Source: Corynebacterium ulcerans
GTDB lineage: Bacteria > Actinomycetota > Actinomycetes > Mycobacteriales > Mycobacteriaceae
NCBI RefSeq assembly: GCF_900187135.1
Contig: NZ_LT906443.1
Location: 1,240,001-1,304,000, forward strand
Length of the DNA stretch: 64,000 nucleotides
Direction of reading: 5' to 3'
Below the pieces are notes generated by a model. The model was not told where the DNA came from, did no database searches, and saw nothing but the letters and a program-made list of their open reading frames with translations. Shown piece by piece: positions 55,651 through 64,000 of this stretch; within the stretch, counting starts at the first letter, position 1, and every line of letters starts with the position of its first letter. The translations under genes and the position numbers were made by a program.

Positions 55651-57582
55651 CTAGTCAGTACGGGCACTAACCGGCCACGAAATACGAGCCGCTGGGTCTA
55701 CGGTAGCCCCATAGTGGGCAGGATCTGGGTTAAGTTCCAGCGAACGTCCTTGGCCTAGTGCAAAAGCAATATTTTTAAAGAATCGCGAGACGCTCATCGG
55801 TTCCCGATAAGTGGCAATGAACTCGGCCACCTCTTCTGTGTACAGGATCTTCCGCACACTCATCGCCTCAGGGCTATCAACCCACACAGGCAGGTCGTCG
55901 AGCTTGGCCGCGGAATCCGCAGCCTGCCAGGACAAAGGAAGATGCTTATTGTGACCGACCCGCGAGCCCTCAATACGTGGCTGGCGTGCACCTAACGGGT
56001 TGGATAGGCCCACCGAGTCCACAACGCGTACGTCCAAAGGAGCATTCATTGAGGTCATGCCCAGATTAATGCGAGTAATGGTAAGCGGAATGTCTTTTTC
56101 CTTGGCGGAGTTATCCCGAGGGATTGGCTGCCAATCATAGAGCTCTTGTTTGTCATCAATCACAAAGTCGAGCATGAGCGCGTCATTGTTTGCCTGAGCC
56201 TGCGCCAGACGTTCCTTGAATGTTCGCATCACTGGCACCTCAAGGAAGTCCTCTGCTGTCTTTGGTGCGTTATTAGGCTCACGTCCCATCGACTGCGTCC
56301 AATACGCCCGCTCATCCACGATGCCGATTTCCTTCTGGGCATCCCCACTTCCGGGACGTTCATAGCTATGACCGCCAGCCACCACTAAGAAGGACCAGGT
56401 CACCGCACCACAGAAAATCCCAAAGCTAGCCAGCTCGTGAAGCTTCCCCTCACTCGTGGCTCGAATCGGAATAACAATAACAGGCAGTAACAGTACAAAT
56501 AGTGGAAGCAGCAGCATCCTGCCATGCATAAAGTCGCCGCCAACGCGAGTCACATAAAGAACATGCAAAAAGGCACAACCCAACAACACCACGACTATCA
56601 CGCGCGCTGTCCGCAGCTCTGAGCGCATGGCGGCAAACTTCTGAGTCAATGCAGCGTCAGACTGCGCACTGATCCCCCACGGACCCTGGAAAAATCCACC
56701 ATGAACAAACACCGTGTACCCCACGGCGAGCACAAGCAACGCAGCGATGATCATTCCATAAGGGTCATTAAAGTCCCTCAAATACATCCAACCACTTGCC
56801 CAATCACTGAGCTTTGCGGACTTGGCCACAGCGGTTTGTGGAACAATCAGGCCGTAGTAACCCATCCGGAAGATCTCGTATCCCAATGGGAACGGAAGAG
56901 CGACCAAGAGAATAAGTCCGCGCCGACGCCACGTCTCAGCATTAATAAAAATAACCAGCCCGACCACGCCACCATAAAGCGCCATCTCTGGGCGTATGAG
57001 CCAGCTCAGGCCACACCAGAAAGCTAAGAAGAGCGTTGCTTGGAATGCCCGATCTACTCGCTGGCCGGCGCGCGCTTCTGTTGCCGGCAGGCGAACAACA
57101 TTGACCCAAGCAACAACAAACCACCACAGCAGCGCAAGCCAGAAAAGCGACAGCCCCCACTCCAGCCCAGATGTAGCAAAGTCTCGCGCGGGAGGCAGCG
57201 CGATATAGATGAGAGCACCAAAGGGAAGAATCAGTGCATTGCGCTCCATATGGAGGCGCGCAGTTGCAAGCGCAGCTATAGCAAGCGCAGCTGTGGTCAG
57301 GAGCAGAGCAAGCCACAATGCGATAATGGCAAGGTCTCCACCCGTTACTTTGGCAACCGCAAAAATGAGGTACTGCCACAGAGTGGAGGTGTTGGCTTCT
57401 ACTCGCTCACCGGCGTTGAACACTGGCCCGTTACCAGCAAGAAGATTGCGAACGGTCCGCAAAACGATCAGACCATCATCGCTAATCCACCGGCGTCGCC
57501 AGCCTCCTACAAATGCAATCACCGCGATAGCCGTGGTAGACACAAACGCAGTGGTCACTGACAACGACCGAGCCTTATTCAT
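55651..57582 (-). CDS. aftB: AftB: terminal beta-(1->2)-arabinofuranosyltransferase
   Basis: A GT-C membrane enzyme of 643 aa adding the terminal beta-arabinofuranose to arabinogalactan, the site later mycolated. About nine or ten hydrophobic helices occupy residues 10-420. The first extracytoplasmic loop has RRRWISDDGLIVLRTVRNL near residue 30 with the Asp-Asp motif. The C-terminal 220 residues are a soluble outside domain. It stands beside ubiA and glfT2 as in other mycolata. The donor is decaprenyl-phosphoryl-arabinose, made by the pathway that starts with UbiA. Confidence 0.92.
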   Translation of the reverse strand: MNKARSLSVTTAFVSTTAIAVIAFVGGWRRRWISDDGLIVLRTVRNLLAGNGPVFNAGERVEANTSTLWQYLIFAVAKVTGGDLAIIALWLALLLTTAALAIAALATARLHMERNALILPFGALIYIALPPARDFATSGLEWGLSLFWLALLWWFVVAWVNVVRLPATEARAGQRVDRAFQATLFLAFWCGLSWLIRPEMALYGGVVGLVIFINAETWRRRGLILLVALPFPLGYEIFRMGYYGLIVPQTAVAKSAKLSDWASGWMYLRDFNDPYGMIIAALLVLAVGYTVFVHGGFFQGPWGISAQSDAALTQKFAAMRSELRTARVIVVVLLGCAFLHVLYVTRVGGDFMHGRMLLLPLFVLLLPVIVIPIRATSEGKLHELASFGIFCGAVTWSFLVVAGGHSYERPGSGDAQKEIGIVDERAYWTQSMGREPNNAPKTAEDFLEVPVMRTFKERLAQAQANNDALMLDFVIDDKQELYDWQPIPRDNSAKEKDIPLTITRINLGMTSMNAPLDVRVVDSVGLSNPLGARQPRIEGSRVGHNKHLPLSWQAADSAAKLDDLPVWVDSPEAMSVRKILYTEEVAEFIATYREPMSVSRFFKNIAFALGQGRSLELNPDPAHYGATVDPAARISWPVSARTD

Positions 57583-57681
57583 GATTGCTCATGCTAACAC
57601 TGAAGACGGGGCTATTGTGAATCCGAGTGATGCATGGTGCACCATTAGTCTTTGTTCTCACAATTTTCCCGTTCACCATTA

Positions 57682-57725
57682 AAACCACCACTGAACAGCT
57701 CTAGAAAACTGTCCTGTGGTGGTTT
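57682..57725 (-). terminator. Hairpin after ubiA
   Basis: AAACCACCAC / GTGGTGGTTT make a 10-bp stem with an inner partial stem (ACAG/CTGT). It starts about 20 nt past the ubiA stop and lies ahead of aftB, which may therefore have its own promoter in the remaining ~100 nt. Confidence 0.75.
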
Positions 57726-57744
57726 GCACGTAGGTCGAATAAAC

Positions 57745-58725
57745 CTACAACGCCGGGACTATGTACACCGCAATGCCGATGCACACTACCCAGGCAATAG
57801 CAAGAACCTGCAAAGCGCGATCTGACAGCGCAAGTTCATCAGGCGCGCCACCATCACCACGGTCAACGTCCGCTGCGTAGCGCAAGATAGCAACGGTAAA
57901 CGGAACCATCGATACCTGGTACCACACTGAAGCAGTTCCGGAAGACAACGCAGCCATTTCAAAGCCCCACAGCGAATACGCAATCACCACAGCGGTCGCA
58001 GAAAGCGTCCATACAAAGCGAAGATACGTGGGTGTGTATCCCTCAAGTGACTTGCGGATCTTCGCACCCGACTTCTGGGCCAGCAGAATTTCCGCATAAC
58101 GCTTACCTGATGCCATGAACAACGAACCAAACGCCGCAACCAGCAAGAACCACTGCGAAAGGTTGATACCGGCTGCTACGCCTCCAGCCATGGCCCGCAA
58201 CATAAAGCCCGAGGAAACCAGGGCAATATCGATCACCGGTTGGTGCTTCCAACCAAAGCAATAACCCAACTGCAGCGCGATATAGACCACTACCACAATG
58301 ACAAGCCCATGGCCTGAGGAAGCAAAATAGCTGATGAACACAGCCGCAAACATCAGGAATACCGCCATGGCATAAGCCAGGTTGATGGGCAAGACACCAG
58401 CAGCAATCGGCCTAAAACGCTTGGTCGGATGCTGCCTGTCTGCCTCAACATCGCGGGCATCATTAATTAGATAAATCGCAGATGCCGACATACAAAAAGC
58501 AACAAAAGCGATAAGAATGTCCACGAGGGTACGAGGCGCGAAGAGCGCTTCCGTTCCAGCCGCAGCAGGTGCTGCAAGAACCAGAACATTCTTCACCCAT
58601 TGCTTAGGACGCAGCGCTTTGATCATCGCGTCAGGGAGGTTCTTCGGCGGACGACGCTTCTTATTGTCCTCCACGCCACGTGTGTGGGGCTCAGGCTCAA
58701 GGAAGCTCTTGTTTTGCTCGGTCAC
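57745..58725 (-). CDS. ubiA: Decaprenyl-phosphate phosphoribosyltransferase UbiA
   Basis: Transfers phosphoribose from PRPP to decaprenyl phosphate, the first committed step to the arabinan donor. A UbiA-fold protein of 326 aa with about nine helices. The first Asp-rich motif is NDARDVEADRQHP at residues 88-100 (Asn88, Asp89, Asp92, Asp96). The GTG start at 58725 is directly next to the PAP2 stop. Order glfT2-PAP2-ubiA is the conserved Rv3806c-Rv3808c arrangement, which also fixes the assignment against ubiquinone-type prenyltransferases. Confidence 0.92.
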   Translation of the reverse strand: MTEQNKSFLEPEPHTRGVEDNKKRRPPKNLPDAMIKALRPKQWVKNVLVLAAPAAAGTEALFAPRTLVDILIAFVAFCMSASAIYLINDARDVEADRQHPTKRFRPIAAGVLPINLAYAMAVFLMFAAVFISYFASSGHGLVIVVVVYIALQLGYCFGWKHQPVIDIALVSSGFMLRAMAGGVAAGINLSQWFLLVAAFGSLFMASGKRYAEILLAQKSGAKIRKSLEGYTPTYLRFVWTLSATAVVIAYSLWGFEMAALSSGTASVWYQVSMVPFTVAILRYAADVDRGDGGAPDELALSDRALQVLAIAWVVCIGIAVYIVPAL

Positions 58726-59232
58726 TTACTTTTCCTTCTTATCCATTCGCGATACTGCTTGCGCGGTAGCTGCGCCGAGAAGCGCGCCGACGGTCACGTC
58801 GGTTGGGTAATGCACTCCGAGCACCATACGCGATGTCATCATCACAGGGATACCGAGCAGCGGGAGAGGACTGCGCGTGAGCTTAGCAAGACTCACCAAA
58901 GCAGCGCTTGTCGACGTCGCATGTGAACTAGGAAAGCTCAGCTTAGAGGGCGTTCCCACCCCAATAGTGATCCGCTCATCATGAGGGCGCTTCCGCCGCA
59001 CAATGCGCTTGATCACAACGCTAGCAGCATGGCTTACAAAGGCAGACACACCAACATGTATCCACTGCCGGCGCCTTCCCTTATCCACGCAAGCCCCCAG
59101 GGCGGCCAATCCCATCCACCCCAGAGCGTGCTCACCGAAATGGCTAAGCGCGCGTGCGGTGGGCAGAACGCCGCGTCGAGAAGCTAAAAGCGATTGAATT
59201 CCAACGAGAACGTCTGATTCCACTTTACTCAT
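58726..59232 (-). CDS. PAP2 phosphatase (Rv3807c-like)
   Basis: A 168-aa membrane phosphatase with all three PAP2 motifs: KRIVRRKRP near residue 80, SFPSSHATS near 107, and SRMVLGVHYPTDV near 138. In mycobacteria the gene in this place is proposed to remove phosphate from decaprenyl-phosphoryl-5-phosphoribose, the product of UbiA, on the way to decaprenyl-phosphoryl-ribose. ATG 59232 overlaps the glfT2 stop by 8 nt (ATGAGTAA), and the stop abuts ubiA, so glfT2-PAP2-ubiA is a tight operon. Confidence 0.87.
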   Translation of the reverse strand: MSKVESDVLVGIQSLLASRRGVLPTARALSHFGEHALGWMGLAALGACVDKGRRRQWIHVGVSAFVSHAASVVIKRIVRRKRPHDERITIGVGTPSKLSFPSSHATSTSAALVSLAKLTRSPLPLLGIPVMMTSRMVLGVHYPTDVTVGALLGAATAQAVSRMDKKEK

Positions 59233-61216
59233 CCACACCACCTGCAAAAATCTCGGACCATGCCTCGCGGCTGGTCAGGCGCGTGTGGGCGGCGCGGTAT
59301 TCGCTACGCAGTCGATCAAAGTTCTCTGCAACTTCCTTTTGCAGACGACGCGACTCCTTAAGCAGTTCCTTTGCCTGTTCCAGGTCACGCTTGCGGTACA
59401 CCACTCCGCGACCATCAGCAGTGGTCACCGTGGCACCGTCAAGACGAGAGAGGCTAAACCAGCGCGCCTCGATGGGAGAAAGATTTGCCTGCGGAACCTC
59501 GTGATGATCTTTGTTTTCCTTGGACAGCGAGTGCTTGAGTCCCTTAGCCAGCCACACGGCCTTCTTGATCGGCGCCAAACGGCCTCCGATATCTCGGATT
59601 GGAACACCGGGGATACCAGTGGGCTTAGGCAGGTCCGCAGCGGTGGGCAACACAACAGCATCCGAGTAGGTCTTACGAATCGCCGCGATACGGGGCAACG
59701 AAGACTCTAGGATGTCAAAGAGCTGATCCGGGCCAGCGAGGAAGTCCTTCATGGCTTCGTTTTGGATAGCCACGGTCGAGTACTCCAGGCACATCAGGTG
59801 CTTAATCGTGGCCTTTTGCATCGACTTGATGATGCCCTCGACAGGGCCGTCGTGATAGTTAGCAGCCACGACGAGGCGATTGCGCAGGTGGAAATAAGCC
59901 TGCCAGTCAATCGCATCGTCCTTGTCAGACCATGCCATGTGCCAGATCGCGATGCCTGGCCAGGTGGCCGTCGGATAGCCATGACGCCCGGCGCGAAGGC
60001 CGAATTCAGCGTCATCCCACTTGATAAACAGCGGCAGTGGCTGTCCGATTTCTTCTGCGACAACGCGCGGAATCATGCACATCCACCAGCCGTTGAACTC
60101 TGCGTCAATACGACGGTGCAGGTCAACGGAGTTGGGCATATCTGGCTTGTCGCCTGGTTTTCCGCGATCTGAAAGCGGATGCTTGGCAAAGTCATGGTCG
60201 TAGTGCACGTGGGGCGCGGAGGTCCACATAAAGTCGTGGCGCCCGATGACCTCGCCCATCGTGTGCAGGTGGCTACGCTCCTGAAGGTTAAGCATCTGGC
60301 CGCCAACCAGCATCGGAGACTTAGCATAACGAGCCACCTGAAGAGCACGCAGCACTGAATCGGGCTCAATGGCGATGTCATCATCCATGTACAGGATGTA
60401 AGGGCTCTTCTTGGCGCCAGCCTCACCGGTTCCGTCCACGCCACCGAGCGCCTCATACATGATGCGGGAATAGCCACCCGAGCCGCCGAGGTTGCCCTGG
60501 CGGAACTCAAAGAAACGCTCTCCGAAGTGCTCAGTTGCTGCTTTGTAACCTGGTTCATCAGCAGGGTGCTTGGTGCCTTGATCCGGCATGATCATCGTAT
60601 CGATGACCGCATCCACCTCTGGGTCAGAGGCCAGGGCTTCTAGCGCCGCCACTGCGTCTGCTGGACGGTTAAAGGTGGGGATACCCACGGTCACGCGCGG
60701 CTCGAAAGGTCCCACCTGGGTTCCGTCGGGAAGCGTCTGGGGGCCCGGCGCCTGCGCTGCGTACCAACCAGCTTCTAGAACGGTGGTGTCGGTCTCTGCG
60801 GTGAGGTCGAACCACAGCCAGCCGCCGTCCTCGAAAGGCTGCAAAGAAAGCTCAAATTCAGCGGTTCCGTCAGTGACCACTTGGCCTTCCACAGCGATGC
60901 GGGCGCCGTCGATCTTGGAGCGGTACACGTCTACGCGTGCGGTGCCGGCGACCTCAACCTTGAGGATCACAGAATCCAGCTGAGACCAGCGGCGCCAATA
61001 GCTTGCGGGGAATGCGTTGAAATACGTCAAGAAGCTCAGCTCGTTGCCGGCAGCAAGCGAGACCGAACCGCGGTCCTCCCACGTCGCACGCGCAGTGTTG
61101 TGTTCTGCCTCGATGAGGTACAACATCCGCACGTCATAAGGCTCGCCTGCTCGCGGTAGCAGGAATCGCTGCAGCTTTTCCACTGCCTTAGTAGCCGTGC
61201 TCTTATCAGCGCTCAT
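59225..61216 (-). CDS. glfT2: GlfT2: galactofuranosyltransferase for the galactan chain
   Basis: A 663-aa bifunctional enzyme adding alternating beta-(1->5) and beta-(1->6) galactofuranose from UDP-Galf at the inner membrane face. An N-terminal beta-sandwich covers about 1-165, and the GT-A domain starts with VTVGIPTFNRPADAV near 177. The metal site is the three Asp of LYMDDDI at about 278-280, and FIKWDDAEFGLRAGRHGY near 380 holds the catalytic Asp pair. The C-terminal helical domain completes the fold. ATG 61216 is chosen over a TTG nine nt upstream. It is first of the glfT2-PAP2-ubiA operon. Confidence 0.94.
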   Translation of the reverse strand: MSADKSTATKAVEKLQRFLLPRAGEPYDVRMLYLIEAEHNTARATWEDRGSVSLAAGNELSFLTYFNAFPASYWRRWSQLDSVILKVEVAGTARVDVYRSKIDGARIAVEGQVVTDGTAEFELSLQPFEDGGWLWFDLTAETDTTVLEAGWYAAQAPGPQTLPDGTQVGPFEPRVTVGIPTFNRPADAVAALEALASDPEVDAVIDTMIMPDQGTKHPADEPGYKAATEHFGERFFEFRQGNLGGSGGYSRIMYEALGGVDGTGEAGAKKSPYILYMDDDIAIEPDSVLRALQVARYAKSPMLVGGQMLNLQERSHLHTMGEVIGRHDFMWTSAPHVHYDHDFAKHPLSDRGKPGDKPDMPNSVDLHRRIDAEFNGWWMCMIPRVVAEEIGQPLPLFIKWDDAEFGLRAGRHGYPTATWPGIAIWHMAWSDKDDAIDWQAYFHLRNRLVVAANYHDGPVEGIIKSMQKATIKHLMCLEYSTVAIQNEAMKDFLAGPDQLFDILESSLPRIAAIRKTYSDAVVLPTAADLPKPTGIPGVPIRDIGGRLAPIKKAVWLAKGLKHSLSKENKDHHEVPQANLSPIEARWFSLSRLDGATVTTADGRGVVYRKRDLEQAKELLKESRRLQKEVAENFDRLRSEYRAAHTRLTSREAWSEIFAGGVDE

Positions 61217-61482
61217 TGACGCCAAACCTTTCTAAAAGTTTTGATGTTGCCCCGCTCTCGAAGGGCACAGTTCACCCGGTCTAGCATAATGCTACTGAGT
61301 ACGCCCTTCTTTAAATAACGCGCGCACCATCCGGATTTCTCAGTCGGTTCCTTCTCACGTTTGTGAACCCGTTGTACTGTAGTCTCCTTATGCTTCTCGG
61401 GGTAACTCCATGACCTAACAAGCACGCAAAAAGGCTTTATACTCGGCAGTATCGTCATCAACGTTTGCTGAAAGGTGCGCGT

Positions 61483-62838
61483 ATGCGTGTTGTCATGAAG
61501 TTTTCGAGCTTGATTACGGCAGTAGTATTGTCGCTGCTCTTGCTGCCTTCCGGAGTGCTAGCAACCGCGCGTGCCGACGCTCCCCTGAACGTGACGATTT
61601 ATGATCAAGACAACGTCTTATCCCCCGAGGAAGAAGCCGAGCTTACCGAGAAAACCCGGGCCTTGAATTTCCCTACCCAAGTTCCCAACGTCGACTACGT
61701 CATCAGTGCTACCGCCACCACGCCTTATGACGATTGGGTGAAGGACTTTGGTCTACACCAGCACAGAGAACTCATTAATCAAGAAGGAAACAAATGGGCT
61801 GACGGACACGTGTTGTTCACCGTGGATGTTAATCTCCGAAAAATGGGCACCTACGTGGGTGAAGATCTCAAGGGACCTCTCGGATACACCAAGCATTCCA
61901 CGCGTTATTCCGATTCTATGCAGAAGTCCTTTAAAAACGGCGACTGGGTAGGTGGTTTGCTCACAGGTGCCACGACTGTGGCTAAGTATGATCCGAACGC
62001 TACCGACAACAGCAGCAAGATATTCGGCGGCCTCTTCGCCGCTGCTGGCGCAGTTTTTGCTGCGATAGTGGGGTTTTTCTCCTTCTATTACCGCAAACGG
62101 AACCGGAAGCGTGCAATGGAGGATTACCAAACGGTAGCCACCAACTACACGCATCTTGCTAACAACTTAGACAGCATCGATATTCGTGCACATTCCCTTA
62201 CCTCCCCCATCGCTGATGCCACTCTGCGCCGCGAGTGGGATGACATTAAGAATGGTTTCCTGGCTCAGCACGACGCCATGATGCAGCTTCCGGAAAACGC
62301 CGATGCGAAAGCTATTTATGCGCGGCGCAAAGAACTAGCTACAGCCGCCGCTAGCGTCACCCAGCTCCGCAACGCTGAGAACAACATCGACACTCTCTTC
62401 CGAATGGAAAAAGGCAACACCGATGTGCGATTAAAGGAGCTCACAGCCTTACACGAAGATATAGTCAAAGCCCAGGTTGAGGCTAACGACGCCGCCATCC
62501 AAGCGCGCATCGGCGAGCTCAGCACCCGTTGCCAGGCACTCATCACTAATCCTTCTGCAGCGAACTTTATGGATGAATACGCGCTCATCATCTCCGAATA
62601 CGGGGCAGTGACTCAAGCGTTGGCCCAGAAGCAATTCTCCCAAGCCGACCTTGAGAACAATCACACCCCAAGTCTCGGCGCTAGCGATTGGCACCCTGGC
62701 TACGGCAACTACGTGCCGTTCGTTCTCATGAGCTCCTGGCATAACGACGCAGTCAGCGCCGCCAATGCCTCTAGTTCCTCGTCCACCGCCACATACTCCG
62801 GCGGCTTCTCCGGCGCGGGCTCGTCGGGAAGCTTCTAG
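61483..62838 (+). CDS. DUF5129 (TPM-like) exported membrane protein
   Basis: A 451-aa protein with a signal peptide (residues about 1-30), a TPM-like extracytoplasmic domain (about 34-170, starting IYDQDNVLSPEEEAELTEKT), a membrane helix near 185-205, and a long cytoplasmic helical part (about 215-400). It ends in a Ser/Gly-rich tail, SGGFSGAGSSGSF, as in other TPM proteins. DUF5129 proteins are actinobacterial and uncharacterised. ATG 61483 with AAAGGTG upstream is preferred to TTG 61465. It is alone on the plus strand between envelope genes, and its stop shares four bases with the convergent PAP2 gene. Confidence 0.8.
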   Translation: MRVVMKFSSLITAVVLSLLLLPSGVLATARADAPLNVTIYDQDNVLSPEEEAELTEKTRALNFPTQVPNVDYVISATATTPYDDWVKDFGLHQHRELINQEGNKWADGHVLFTVDVNLRKMGTYVGEDLKGPLGYTKHSTRYSDSMQKSFKNGDWVGGLLTGATTVAKYDPNATDNSSKIFGGLFAAAGAVFAAIVGFFSFYYRKRNRKRAMEDYQTVATNYTHLANNLDSIDIRAHSLTSPIADATLRREWDDIKNGFLAQHDAMMQLPENADAKAIYARRKELATAAASVTQLRNAENNIDTLFRMEKGNTDVRLKELTALHEDIVKAQVEANDAAIQARIGELSTRCQALITNPSAANFMDEYALIISEYGAVTQALAQKQFSQADLENNHTPSLGASDWHPGYGNYVPFVLMSSWHNDAVSAANASSSSSTATYSGGFSGAGSSGSF

Positions 62839-63341
62839 CGTGCTCTCTTCGCCGCCACTTTCCGCATCACTGCGAAGGTGGCGGCTACAACCATAGAGCC
62901 CAGTAGCGCGCCTGCCAGCACGTCGCTAGGCCAATGCACGCCCACATACAGCCTGCTCAGACCCACTGCTGCCGCCACGATCCATGCGGTGAGCACCCAC
63001 CATCGACGACACAGAAGCGTGAAGACCATAGCCGCAGCGAAGGCTGCCGTCGCATGGCCCGAGGGGAATGACGGGTTGTACTCATAAAGAAGCTGTAGCT
63101 CCCTACCTGGGCGTTCTCGGCCGCACACATACTTCAACGCACTGCTGCTCACCCACGCAAGCCCCATCGCCACCGCGGGAAACAACGGCATTGCGCGGTG
63201 TCTAAGAACAAGCATTGCCGACGCTACCAGCGCCGCAACCATAACAAACGCCGGTCGCGTCGCCGTGGTCAATGCCACCACCCACGGCGTCACAGCCTCA
63301 TTGCGCTGCTGAATTACAAAATCTAAAAGGTACGCGTCCAC
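62835..63341 (-). CDS. Second PAP2-family phosphatase
   Basis: A 168-aa membrane protein with six helices and complete PAP2 motifs: KYVCGRERP near residue 70, PSFPSGHATAAF near 90, and SRLYVGVHWPSDV near 128. It differs clearly from the Rv3807c-like copy (58726-59232) and looks more like the undecaprenyl-pyrophosphate or phosphatidylglycerophosphate phosphatase branch. The substrate is not known. Its stop TAG (62835-62837, minus) and the TAG of the DUF5129 gene share the palindrome CTAG. Confidence 0.82.
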   Translation of the reverse strand: MDAYLLDFVIQQRNEAVTPWVVALTTATRPAFVMVAALVASAMLVLRHRAMPLFPAVAMGLAWVSSSALKYVCGRERPGRELQLLYEYNPSFPSGHATAAFAAAMVFTLLCRRWWVLTAWIVAAAVGLSRLYVGVHWPSDVLAGALLGSMVVAATFAVMRKVAAKRAR

Positions 63342-63406
63342 CCCAGCGAGCCTACGGCACCATAAAGGAAAGCAAGGGCGCGGACTTGTCGGCCTTCAGC
63401 TGATTT

Positions 63407-63482
63407 GTCGTTTTTGAGAACGCTAGCAAAGGTTCTCCCAATAGACCCCCAGGTCGCGATTTCTAGCGTTCTCAAAAACGAC
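63407..63482 (+). repeat. 76-nt palindromic element, copy 3
   Basis: Both arms are perfect: GTCGTTTTTGAGAACGCTAG on the left and its exact complement on the right, with 76 nt in total. The 35-nt centre shares ATA.A.CCCCAGG..GC with copy 2 in the same orientation. The arms extend by three more A/T pairs (TTT...AAA). It lies between the start of the PAP2 gene and the terminator of the glycerophosphodiesterase gene. Confidence 0.88.
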
Positions 63483-63519
63483 AAAAGCGACAATAATCAC
63501 TCACCCAACACATAAAAAT

Positions 63520-63548
63520 AAGGCGTGCTCCGACTTGGAGCACGCCTT
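63520..63548 (-). terminator. Terminator of the glycerophosphodiesterase gene
   Basis: AAGGCGTGCTCC / GGAGCACGCCTT make a perfect 12-bp stem with a 5-nt loop and a following T run on the minus strand, 16 nt past the stop codon. Confidence 0.9.
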
Positions 63549-63563
63549 CAAATAACCTCTCAC

Positions 63564-64000
63564 CTATTTCGCTGGATACTTCGCTGGAAGATCGAGTTTC
63601 ATTTCTTCTGCGAGTTCACGCAAGGTGGTGGGATAGTCAGTGATGATGCCGTCGATACCGGCTTCAATCTGGGATTTCATCGTAGCTTTGTCATTGACTG
63701 TCCATGGAACCACTTTGAGCCCCAGATCATGGGCCTTCTTCACATACTCAGGAGTGGTTACGGGCTTGTAGTCTGCATCTGCGACAGTCTTGCCGTATGG
63801 GACTGCATAACCAGGACTTACGATGTCTGCGCCGAGTTTCTTTACTGCTTCGAGCGCGTCGCCATTGACGGACTTGTAGTCGATGTCGCCGAGCCATGGG
63901 GAGCCCTCAAGCCATGTGGTTTCATCGTAAAGCGCTACGGTACGGATCTTGGGATTGTGTTTCTTTGCCAACGGAAGTGAGCGCCAATCAAAGCTTTGGA
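63564..64000 (-). CDS. glpQ: Glycerophosphodiester phosphodiesterase, 5' part beyond the window
   Basis: The C-terminal 145 residues of a GDPD TIM-barrel protein. The frame is open to the right edge, reading QSFDWRSLPLAKKHNP at its start, so the gene is cut by the window. Visible family signs: SFDWRSL (strand 5), GYAVPYGKTVADADYKPVTTPEYVKKAHDLGLKVVPWTVND (strand 7-8 with the VxxWTVN motif), and GIDGIITDYPTTL at the end. It hydrolyses glycerophosphodiesters to glycerol-3-phosphate and alcohol. Whether it is secreted cannot be told without the N-terminus. Confidence 0.85.
   Translation of the reverse strand, partial: QSFDWRSLPLAKKHNPKIRTVALYDETTWLEGSPWLGDIDYKSVNGDALEAVKKLGADIVSPGYAVPYGKTVADADYKPVTTPEYVKKAHDLGLKVVPWTVNDKATMKSQIEAGIDGIITDYPTTLRELAEEMKLDLPAKYPAK

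Noticed and set aside
1..64000. CRISPR array, prophage, transposase or rRNA
   Set aside because: No regularly spaced direct repeats, phage structural genes, transposase motifs or rRNA segments were seen on either strand.

Overview
The window is a 64 kb piece of a Corynebacterium chromosome, most likely the C. diphtheriae / C. ulcerans / C. pseudotuberculosis group. The basis is its content and order of mycolic-acid and arabinogalactan genes: fadD32, pks13, accD3, mycolyltransferases with LGFP repeats, aftB, ubiA, glfT2, aftD, tmaT, mtrP and cmpL1. Base composition is moderate. I cannot fix the species from the sequence alone. No phage, insertion sequence, rRNA or CRISPR was seen.

Layout. Positions 1-6.2 kb hold an AlaT-type aminotransferase, a YibE/F membrane protein and the fused lysyl-phosphatidylglycerol synthase/lysyl-tRNA synthetase LysX. 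Positions 6.2-9.6 kb hold a hydrolase, a DUF998 membrane protein, a small basic protein, UDP-glucose dehydrogenase and dCTP deaminase, all on the minus strand. A tRNA-Gly(CCC) at 9.69 kb is followed by a run of hairpins. Positions 10.1-18.5 kb hold an aldehyde dehydrogenase and an accessory operon on the minus strand: ECF S, T and A subunits, two ABC half-transporters of exporter fold, and a TetR regulator. That operon has a good sigma-A promoter, a DtxR-like site and a 13-bp palindrome. I read it as an iron-chelate or other metallophore/cofactor uptake system, which is an inference.

Positions 18.8-30.9 kb hold a VanW-family protein, a GH3 lipoprotein, DUF2613, AftD, TmaT, a DUF3068 protein, a polytopic membrane protein, a GT4 glycosyltransferase and MtrP. 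The stretch from TmaT to MtrP matches the mycobacterial Rv0224c-Rv0228 block linked to trehalose mycolate export. Positions 31-40.4 kb hold pckG, trmB, a NYN protein, cmpL1 (trehalose monomycolate exporter), a flippase-like protein, DUF3054, an unknown secreted protein and DedA.

From 40.4 to 61.2 kb every gene is on the minus strand and nearly all build the envelope: accD3-pks13-fadD32 (mycolate condensation), cutinase-DUF732-cop1 and cmt2 (mycolate transfer), a GT87 protein, aftB, ubiA-PAP2-glfT2 (arabinan donor and galactan). The end holds a DUF5129 protein, a second PAP2 protein and a glycerophosphodiester phosphodiesterase cut by the window edge. Together these loci make corynomycolate, acetylate and export it as trehalose ester, and attach it to arabinogalactan.

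The most notable unexplained structure is a dispersed 76-nt palindromic element. It has three copies of exactly equal length (9933-10008, 25246-25321, 63407-63482), with 20-21 nt arms and a partly conserved 35-nt centre.
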